64,000 nucleotides of DNA from CAYQJL01 sp964573295 (GTDB taxonomy: Bacteria > Eisenbacteria > RBG-16-71-46 > CAIMUX01 > WJJG01), in the NCBI GenBank assembly GCA_964573295.1, contig CAZNJE010000010.1, positions 56,503 to 120,502 of the forward strand. Direction: 5' to 3'. The notes below the pieces were generated by a model. It ran no database searches, was not told where the DNA came from, and worked only from the letters and a program-made list of their open reading frames with translations. Each line of letters starts with the position of its first letter. Position 1 is the first letter of the stretch. The translations under genes were made by a program, and so were the position numbers. This document shows, one piece after another, positions 35,234-41,931 of this stretch.

Positions 35234-35267
35234 TGTGAACTAATTCACAGTGTGAAGGGCTTCACAA
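35233..35267 (+). promoter_or_regulatory. Two abutting Rex operators (ROP sites)
   Basis: Site 1, TTGTGAACTAATTCACAG (35233-35250), and site 2, GTGTGAAGGGCTTCACAA (35250-35267), each match the Rex consensus TTGTGAA-N4-TTCACAA with one end mismatch. They share one base, so their centres are 17 bp apart. They lie between the -10 and the ribosome site of rex, indicating autoregulation and NADH/NAD+-dependent control of the downstream hydrogenase-like genes. Confidence 0.85.
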
Positions 35268-35279
35268 AGGAGGGGCGCG

Positions 35280-35936
35280 ATGACGAATCGGTACAAAGGA
35301 CGACCGATGCCGGTAAAGGTGGTCGAGCGCCTAAGTCTTTACCACAGAATACTTGACGACATGAAGCTCAAGGGCACCGGCCGCTTCTTCTCCCATGAAC
35401 TGGCTCAGCTGGCCCATGAAACCCCCGCCACAGTCCGCCGGGATCTGATGGCCACCGGAAGCACGGGAAGTCCCAATAAAGGATACTCGGTTGCATCTAT
35501 TGACCGCTCCATTGGAGTCCTTCTCCATGGTTTCCGTCCCCAGAAGGTCGCCCTGGTCGGGCTCGGCAAGCTTGGCCGCTCGCTGCTGAACCACTTCCAT
35601 CACCTGGATGCTTCTCTCGAGATCGGGTTCGCCTTCGATGTCAACCCCGACAAGTTCGGCCAGCTGCCCGACGGCGTCCACGTGCTCTCGGTGGATCTGC
35701 TGGAGGAAACCATCCAGACCCACCATCTCCGGGTGGCCGTTCTGACGACGCCCCCCTGCGTGGCGCAGGTGCTCGCCGATCGGATGGTGCGCGCCGGCAT
35801 CCGCGGCATCCTGAACTTTGCGCACATTCGCCTGGAGGTGCCCGAGTACGTTTTCGTCGAGGAAATCGACTTCCTGGTCGCCCTGGAGAAGGTCACCCAC
35901 TTCGCTTTGCGCGAGGAGCTCATCGAAGGAGCTTGA
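35280..35936 (+). CDS. rex: Redox-sensing transcriptional repressor Rex
   Basis: 218 residues from ATG 35280 with AAAGGAGG upstream. The N-terminal winged helix (LSLYHRILDDMKLKGTGRFFSHELAQLAHETPATVRRDLMATG) and the Rossmann domain (VALVGLGKLGRSLLNH, FDVNPDKFGQ, AVLTTPPCVAQVLADRMVRAGIRGILNFAHIRLEVPEYVFVEEIDF) are diagnostic. It binds operators when NADH is low and releases them when the NADH/NAD+ ratio rises. Two operators in its own promoter show autorepression. It is the first gene of an operon with an iron-hydrogenase-like kinase and hydrogenase maturases. In place of the usual NADH-loop GxGNLG it has GLGKLG. Confidence 0.95.
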   Translation: MTNRYKGRPMPVKVVERLSLYHRILDDMKLKGTGRFFSHELAQLAHETPATVRRDLMATGSTGSPNKGYSVASIDRSIGVLLHGFRPQKVALVGLGKLGRSLLNHFHHLDASLEIGFAFDVNPDKFGQLPDGVHVLSVDLLEETIQTHHLRVAVLTTPPCVAQVLADRMVRAGIRGILNFAHIRLEVPEYVFVEEIDFLVALEKVTHFALREELIEGA

Positions 35937-37924
35937 GTCATGGCCATTGCCGACATCGACACCTTCTACATCCAGTGTCGCTTCGAGAAACTGGGCCGCT
36001 TCCACGCACCCGGCGGCGGCGAACGAAGGAGCGCCATCATGAAACGCCCCCCACGACGCCACAAGCCTTCGTACAGACGGTCAAGGACCGTTGCCGGATG
36101 TGCTACACCTGCGTTCGGGAGTGCCCTGCCAAAGCAATCCGCATCGTCGGCGGCCAGGCCGAAGTCATTGCCGAGCGCTGCGTGGCATGTGGCAACTGTG
36201 TGCGGGTGTGCAGCCAGGGCGCGAAGCGAGCCGCCAACTGCCGGGACGAGGTGGCCGCGCTCCTTGCCACCGACCGGCCAACGGCCGCCTGCCTGGCGCC
36301 CAGCTTTCCGGCCGACTTCGCGGAACGTTACCATCCCGGTGAGGTCGCCAAACTCACCCCGGTGGTCTCCCCCATGATCGCGATGGCCAGGGCGCTGCGC
36401 CACCTACACGGGCAAGACCTGCAGGTGGTCTTCATCGGTCCCTGTATCGCGAAGATGGCCGAAGCCGCCGAACCCGCGGTGGCCGGTGACGTGGCCGCGG
36501 TACTGACCTTCGCCGACCTGCGCGCCATGCTCGAAGAGGCCCGCATCGGCGCGGTCGACTGCGAGCCGAGCGACTTCGACCCTCCGCATCCGGGCCTGGG
36601 CGCGCTCTTTCCGATCAGCCGCGGCATGCTTCAGGCCGCCGAGTTGACCGAGGATCTGATGCAGGACGACGTCGTGGCCGCCGACGGCCTCGGCGGCGCG
36701 GTTACGGCCATCGAGGAGTTCGCTGAGGGCAACCTGGAGGTGGAGCTCCTCGAGGTGCTCATGTGTCGCGGCTGCATCATGGGACCCGGCATGACAACGC
36801 AGGACTCCCGGCTCCTGCGCCGGGCACGCATCAGCCAGTACACGCGCTACCGGATGGGTTCACTGGATGTGGACACCTGGCGTCGCGATCGTGACCGGCT
36901 TTCGGACCAGGATCTATCGCGTGGCTATCAGCCCAACGACCAGCGCCTTGGCAGTCCCTCGGATGCCGACATCGAGGCGATCCTGGAGCGCATGGGCAAG
37001 ACGAGTCCGGGCGACGAGCTCAACTGCGGCGCCTGCGGCTACGGCACCTGCCGCGAGCACGCGATCGCCATCTACAAGGGATTCGCCGAGGCGGAGATGT
37101 GCCTGCCGCATACGATTCACCAGCTCCAGAAAGCGGTTGAGGATCTGCGCGAGTCTCATCAGCAGCTTCAGGACACGCAGGAACAGCTCCTGCACTCGGA
37201 GAAGCTGGCCACCATGGGCCAGCTTGCCGCCGGGGTCGCTCACGAGCTCAACAACCCGCTCGGTGTCGTGATCATGTATGCGCACCTGGTGCTGGACGCC
37301 ATCCAGAAAGACTCGGACATGCACGCAGACCTGCACATGATTGCTCAACAAGCCGACCGCTGCAAAAGGATCGTCAGCAACCTGCTCGATTTCGCGCGCG
37401 AGAGCAAGGTGCTCATCCAGGATGTGGAGATCGACGGCCTCATCCGCACGGCGCTACGGAGCGTACCCATTCCCGAAGCCGTGTGCGCCGAGCGATGCTC
37501 CCGGCATACCGGCCCCACGTTCGAAGGGGACCCCGACCAGCTCACCCAGGTGCTCACCAACCTCATCAGCAATGCCGTCGCGGCCATGCCCGATGGGGGC
37601 CGCTTGCTCGTGACGACTCGCGACGATGAGGACAATCTCTTCATCGAGGTGGCCGATTCCGGGATGGGGATTCCCGAGGAGAACCTCGGCAAGATCTTCC
37701 AGCCCTTCTTCACGACCAAGACCTTCGGCAAGGGTACCGGGCTGGGTCTGGCGGTGACCTACGGCATCATCAAGATGCACCGCGGCGACATCCAGGTGGT
37801 GTCGAATGCCGATCCCGCGGTGGGGCCCACGGGCACCACCTTCACGATCCGTCTGCCCCGCTTCCATCGGAACCCGGCCCTGGGGCAGACGGTGTCAACC
37901 CGCAGCACGGATGTTTCCTCATGA
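35933..37924 (+). CDS. Sensory [FeFe]-hydrogenase-like histidine kinase (ferredoxin, Fe_hyd_lg_C, FeS domain, HisKA-HATPase)
   Basis: Two [4Fe-4S] motifs (CRMCYTCVRECP, CVACGNCVRVC) lead into a hydrogenase large-subunit-like domain with FIGPCIAKMAEA (L2) and EVLMCRGCIMGPGM (L3). The L1 region is PVVSPMIAMAR, without the Cys of TSCxP. A PF04060-type cluster motif (LNCGACGYGTCREHA), HisKA (MGQLAAGVAHELNNPLGVVIM) and HATPase (NLISNAVAAM, GTGLGLAVTYG) follow. This is the HydS-like sensory type, not a catalytic hydrogenase. The open frame starts at TTG 35933, but its first 40 residues look non-coding. ATG 35940 (MAIADIDTFYIQ) and ATG 36040, both with AAGGAG, are in another frame that joins this one across the C run at 36048-36053, so a one-base frameshift or sequence error is likely. 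Confidence 0.85.
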   Translation: MSHGHCRHRHLLHPVSLRETGPLPRTRRRRTKERHHETPPTTPQAFVQTVKDRCRMCYTCVRECPAKAIRIVGGQAEVIAERCVACGNCVRVCSQGAKRAANCRDEVAALLATDRPTAACLAPSFPADFAERYHPGEVAKLTPVVSPMIAMARALRHLHGQDLQVVFIGPCIAKMAEAAEPAVAGDVAAVLTFADLRAMLEEARIGAVDCEPSDFDPPHPGLGALFPISRGMLQAAELTEDLMQDDVVAADGLGGAVTAIEEFAEGNLEVELLEVLMCRGCIMGPGMTTQDSRLLRRARISQYTRYRMGSLDVDTWRRDRDRLSDQDLSRGYQPNDQRLGSPSDADIEAILERMGKTSPGDELNCGACGYGTCREHAIAIYKGFAEAEMCLPHTIHQLQKAVEDLRESHQQLQDTQEQLLHSEKLATMGQLAAGVAHELNNPLGVVIMYAHLVLDAIQKDSDMHADLHMIAQQADRCKRIVSNLLDFARESKVLIQDVEIDGLIRTALRSVPIPEAVCAERCSRHTGPTFEGDPDQLTQVLTNLISNAVAAMPDGGRLLVTTRDDEDNLFIEVADSGMGIPEENLGKIFQPFFTTKTFGKGTGLGLAVTYGIIKMHRGDIQVVSNADPAVGPTGTTFTIRLPRFHRNPALGQTVSTRSTDVSS

Positions 37925-39054
37925 AGCGATCTCTACGTCTTCTGATCGTCGACGATGAAGAGAGTATGCGGCTCGGAATCGGCCGGACGCTCCGCGATTA
38001 CCGTTGCCTGTTTCCCGACCTGGACGCCGATGCCGATTTCCAGATCCAGTCGAGCGAGTCGGCCGAAGAAGCCTGCACGCTGATGCAGACCGCCCCGCCG
38101 GACCTGCTGTTGCTGGACTACAAACTGCCGGGGATGTCGGGCCTCGATTTGCTGGCGCGTTTGCGCGATGAGCACCCCGGCGTCCTCACCATCATGATGA
38201 CCGCCTACGCCTCGCTCGACACCGCCATCCAGGCCACCAAGCTGGGCGCGCACGACTTCCTCGCCAAGCCGTTCACTCCCGAGGAGGTGCGCGCCACGGT
38301 GCGCAAAGCGGTCCATCACCTGATCCTGCTCGAGAAGGCTCGCGCCGCCGAGGACGAGAAACGCCGGGTGCGGTTCGAGTTCATCTCCGTGCTCTCGCAC
38401 GAGCTCAAGGCGCCGCTCAATGCGATCGAGGGCTACCTGGAGCTGATTCGGTCCGGCACCATCCAGAACGATGCCGACCGCGATCGGGCGCTGGATCGTT
38501 CGCTCTCCCGGGTGCAGAGCATGCGCAAGCTCATCTTCGATCTTCTGGATCTCACCCGCATCGAGTCGGGGGCGAAGCGGCGTTCCCTGGAAGAAGTCGA
38601 CGTGGTCTCGATCGCGCGCGAAGTATCGGAAACGATGGCGCCGGCGGCGGCCAAGCGATCGATCACGATCGAGCTAGACGCTCCGAGCATCTTGCCGATG
38701 GGCGCCGACCGCCAGGAACTGTCGATCATTCTCAACAATCTCATCTCCAACGCGGTCAAGTACAACCGAGACGGGGGCCGGGTGGATGTTCGCTTGAGCC
38801 GGAACGACCACGCCGTGAAGCTCGAAGTGGCCGACACGGGGATCGGCCTGAGCGATGAGGAGGCCGCACGCCTGTTCAAGGATTTCGTGCGGATCAAGAA
38901 TGAGCACACCCGCGGCATCGAGGGCTCTGGGCTGGGCCTCTCGACCGTCAAGAAGCTCGTCCGTCTCTACCGCGGCAGCATCACGGTCACTGGCCGGCCC
39001 GGCGAGGGAAGCACCTTCGCGGTGACGCTCGAAGACGCCGACATTCCAGGATAG
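37921..39054 (+). CDS. Response regulator-histidine kinase protein (REC-HisKA-HATPase)
   Basis: 377 residues; the ATG overlaps the preceding stop (ATGA). The receiver domain comes first (LLIVDDEESMRLGIGR, Asp66 in LLLLDYKLPG, MMTAYAS, LAKPF), with a short insert FPDLDADADFQIQ. It is followed by HisKA with His160 (FISVLSHELKAPLNAIEGYLELI) and an ATPase domain (NLISNAVKYNRDG, VADTGIGLS, GSGLGLSTVKKL). It probably receives phosphate from the upstream hydrogenase-like kinase and passes it on. Coupled translation and the shared Rex promoter link it to the redox locus. Confidence 0.92.
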   Translation: MKRSLRLLIVDDEESMRLGIGRTLRDYRCLFPDLDADADFQIQSSESAEEACTLMQTAPPDLLLLDYKLPGMSGLDLLARLRDEHPGVLTIMMTAYASLDTAIQATKLGAHDFLAKPFTPEEVRATVRKAVHHLILLEKARAAEDEKRRVRFEFISVLSHELKAPLNAIEGYLELIRSGTIQNDADRDRALDRSLSRVQSMRKLIFDLLDLTRIESGAKRRSLEEVDVVSIAREVSETMAPAAAKRSITIELDAPSILPMGADRQELSIILNNLISNAVKYNRDGGRVDVRLSRNDHAVKLEVADTGIGLSDEEAARLFKDFVRIKNEHTRGIEGSGLGLSTVKKLVRLYRGSITVTGRPGEGSTFAVTLEDADIPG

Positions 39055-39143
39055 GCTGGATGTTCCCCAGTCCCCGCACCCCGGAGATCGAAGAGAACCT
39101 GATCCGGGCCGGAGTTGTTCAGGTACCTTGAAGAGGAGAGGCC

Positions 39144-41732
39144 ATGAGCGGCAGAATCCAACGAACCAACAAGGGCATGCGCCTTCACATCGGGATCTTC
39201 GGCCGGCGCAATGTGGGCAAGTCGAGCCTGCTCAATGCCGTTACGCGCCAAAGCGTCTCGATCGTCTCCGATACCGCCGGAACGACGACCGATCCCGTGG
39301 AGAAACCCATGGAGCTGCTGCCGCTGGGTCCGGTGCTGTTCATCGACACAGCCGGCATCGACGACATCGGCGCGTTGGGCGAACTCCGAGTGGGCAAGAC
39401 GCGCCGGATTCTGGACCGAACCGACATCGGCATCATCGTCACCACCGCCGGTGTGTGGGGATCCTTCGAGCAAGGCTTGCTCGACGAGATTCGCGCCCGC
39501 CGGACCCGGCCCATCGTGGTCATCAACAAGACCGATCTGGCACCACCTTCTGATCTCTTCTTGGAGCAACTGCGCCAACACGAGGCGCCGGTGCTGGCAA
39601 CGGCGGCCGGCGACCCGCAAAGCGTGCTCGACTTGCGCGAGGCCTTGATCGCGGCCGCACCGCAGGGTTTTCTGGAGCAGCCCCCCATCCTCGGTGATCT
39701 GCTCGAACCAAACGAGTTGGCCTTGCTGGTCATCCCGATTGACAAGGAGGCGCCCCGGGGCCGGCTCATCCTTCCTCAGGTGCAGACGATCCGCGACCTG
39801 CTCGATCACGACAACACCTGCCTGATCGTCAAAGAGCACCAGGTGGCCGACACGCTCGCCCGCCTCGAGAGGCCGCCGAGGATCGTGGTGACCGACTCCC
39901 AGGCATTCGCCGACGTGGCGGCGCAAGTGCCCGATTCGATCTGGATGACCGGGTTCTCGGTGCTCTACGCTCGCCTCAAGGGTGATCTGGTCACCCTGGT
40001 CCGGGGAGCGCTGGCGATCGGCTCATTGCAGCCCAACGATCGCATCCTCGTGGCCGAGTCTTGTTCGCACCATCCCATCGAAGACGACATCGGCCGGGTC
40101 AAGATTCCGCGCTGGCTCGAGGCACGGGTCGGCGGTGAACTCGACTTCACCTGGGTGCAGGGTCATGACTTTCCCGAGGACCTGTCGCCCTACCGTTTGG
40201 TGATCCACTGCGGTGCGTGCATGTTCAACCGTCAGGCCATGCTGACGCGTCTGGCGGCCTGCGAGCGGGCCGGCGTACCGATCACGAATTACGGTCTCAC
40301 CATCGCCTACTCGCTCGGCCTGTTCGCCCGTGCGCTCGAGCCGTTCCCCGAAGTGGGCAGTCTGCTACCGAATCATGCTGCCCCCCTGAAAGGTGCGGCG
40401 GACGCCGCGCTGCCGCATGCCACCGCACCGCATGCCACCGCACCGCATGCCACCGCGCCGCATGCCACCGCGCCGCACGGGGCCGGGCCGGGTGAGTCGC
40501 AAGCCGGTGTGTCGGCCGACCATCGGGCCAGTACCGATCATCTGATCCCCTGGATCACCGCGACCGACCCGGCCGAGCAGAAGGATCTCAAGGCCGCCGC
40601 CAACGCGGTCCGCCGTGTCATGGTGGGTGAAGCGGTTCACCTACGCGGCCTGATCGAGATCTCGAACCACTGCCGCTGCGCTTGCTGCTACTGCGGTCTG
40701 CGCCGCACCCGCCGCGATGTCCAGCGCTACCGCATGACCGGGACTGAGGTGCTGGAAGCCGTTCAGCGCGCCCGTACACTGGGATGCGGCACGGTCGTGC
40801 TCCAGGCCGGGGAAGACCCAGGCTTGACGAGGTCATTCATCAGTGACCTGGTGCGGCGAATCAAGGCGGAGACGGGACTGGCCGTCACGCTGAGTCTGGG
40901 CGAGCGAAGCCGTGAGGACCTGCTCGCCTGGCGCCGGGCAGGGGCGGACCGCTATTTCATGCGTTTCGAGACCTCGGATGCTGTGCTCTTCGACGCCCTG
41001 CACCCAACGCCGGCACATGGCGCGCCGGCGCATGGCACGCAGGCGCATGGCGCGCAGGCGCATGGCACGCCGACTCACGAGGGAGACGTGTCGTCGGCGG
41101 CGCCGACGGTGGCCCGGTGTGTGAAGAGTCTCGCGGCACGTACCGATCTGTTGCTGGACTTGCGTGAGATGGGCTACGAGATCGGCAGCGGCTTCATGGT
41201 CGGCCTGCCCGGTCAGACCGCCGAGAGCCTGGCCCGCGACCTCGCGCTCTGCAAAGGCCTGGACCTGGACATGATCGGCATCGGTCCCTACGTAGACGAA
41301 CGGGAGACCGCCGAACCGAGCGGCGGTGGTGCAGAGGAGGCACGGATCGCGGATGACCGGGCCGGGTTCGGTCGGTGGGAGGGCAGCGACCACGTCGTCG
41401 GGGCCACCGAGGATCAGGTTTGCCGCCTGATCGCCCTGGCGCGGATCATGTGCCCCGAAGCCAACATCCCCAGCACCACGGCACTGTCCACGATCAGCCG
41501 CACCGGCCGTCAGGCCGGATTGGAGTGGGGCGCCAACGTGTGGATGCCCAACCTCACGCCGGAGCCCTATCGCAGTCTGTATTGCATCTATCCGGGAAAG
41601 CCTACCGCCGACGTGGGCACCGGAGAACTCCTTGGCCAAATCCGCACGACGCTGGATTCGATGGGTCGCCATCCCGGGTCGGGTCCCGGTCCGCGGGTGC
41701 GAGGGTCCATCCCGCGATCACCGGCAAGCTGA
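39144..41732 (+). CDS. hydF-hydE: HydF-HydE fusion: [FeFe]-hydrogenase H-cluster maturation GTPase plus radical SAM enzyme
   Basis: 862 residues from ATG 39144 behind GAGGAGAGG. Residues 1 to about 410 are HydF: P-loop GRRNVGKS (20-27), switch TAGTTTDPVEKPME, DTAGIDD, NKTD, and the cluster ligands C307-S-H309 with H355-C-G-A-C359. A His/Ala-rich linker of PHATA repeats (about 420-450) leads to HydE (about 475-850): ISNHCRCACCYCGLRR with Cys510/514/517 in CX3CX2C, VLQAGEDPGLT, YFMRFETSD and GSGFMVGLPGQTAESLARDL, IGIGPYV. HydE makes an H-cluster precursor and HydF is the scaffold. HydG and a catalytic HydA are not in the window. Rex-controlled operon; 89 bp after the previous gene. Confidence 0.93.
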   Translation: MSGRIQRTNKGMRLHIGIFGRRNVGKSSLLNAVTRQSVSIVSDTAGTTTDPVEKPMELLPLGPVLFIDTAGIDDIGALGELRVGKTRRILDRTDIGIIVTTAGVWGSFEQGLLDEIRARRTRPIVVINKTDLAPPSDLFLEQLRQHEAPVLATAAGDPQSVLDLREALIAAAPQGFLEQPPILGDLLEPNELALLVIPIDKEAPRGRLILPQVQTIRDLLDHDNTCLIVKEHQVADTLARLERPPRIVVTDSQAFADVAAQVPDSIWMTGFSVLYARLKGDLVTLVRGALAIGSLQPNDRILVAESCSHHPIEDDIGRVKIPRWLEARVGGELDFTWVQGHDFPEDLSPYRLVIHCGACMFNRQAMLTRLAACERAGVPITNYGLTIAYSLGLFARALEPFPEVGSLLPNHAAPLKGAADAALPHATAPHATAPHATAPHATAPHGAGPGESQAGVSADHRASTDHLIPWITATDPAEQKDLKAAANAVRRVMVGEAVHLRGLIEISNHCRCACCYCGLRRTRRDVQRYRMTGTEVLEAVQRARTLGCGTVVLQAGEDPGLTRSFISDLVRRIKAETGLAVTLSLGERSREDLLAWRRAGADRYFMRFETSDAVLFDALHPTPAHGAPAHGTQAHGAQAHGTPTHEGDVSSAAPTVARCVKSLAARTDLLLDLREMGYEIGSGFMVGLPGQTAESLARDLALCKGLDLDMIGIGPYVDERETAEPSGGGAEEARIADDRAGFGRWEGSDHVVGATEDQVCRLIALARIMCPEANIPSTTALSTISRTGRQAGLEWGANVWMPNLTPEPYRSLYCIYPGKPTADVGTGELLGQIRTTLDSMGRHPGSGPGPRVRGSIPRSPAS
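40412..40478. repeat. 15-bp tandem repeat encoding the HydF-HydE linker
   Basis: CCGCATGCCACCGCA repeats at 40412, 40427, 40442 and 40457, with a partial copy after. In frame it encodes PHATA. Confidence 0.95.
41010..41069. repeat. 15-bp tandem repeat inside the HydE domain
   Basis: CCGGCACATGGCGCG-type units begin at 41010, 41025, 41040 and 41055. In frame they encode PAHGA, PAHGT, QAHGA and QAHGT, a surface insert between the LHP strand end and the following helix of the radical SAM barrel. Confidence 0.95.
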
Positions 41733-41814
41733 TCGAGCCTTTACCGGGACACCCCGCTGCAAGCCTCACCGCCCGCCGCGGGGCGGGGAGCCGGAGGCGG
41801 GGAGCCGGGCGGAG

Positions 41815-41844
41815 TTGCCACCTCGCTTGCTCTTCTGATACGCT
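41815..41844 (+). promoter_or_regulatory. Weak candidate promoter upstream of the 7TM hybrid kinase
   Basis: TTGCCA (41815-41820), an 18-bp spacer and TACGCT (41839-41844), about 88 bp before the start. Consensus match is moderate only. Confidence 0.25.
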
Positions 41845-41931
41845 GATCTCGCAATCAGGAATCGATGCGCCGTCTTTCATCGTTCTCGTTCCGCTCCACG
41901 TAGCTCTCCGGCGGGCCCAAGGGAGGCTTTG

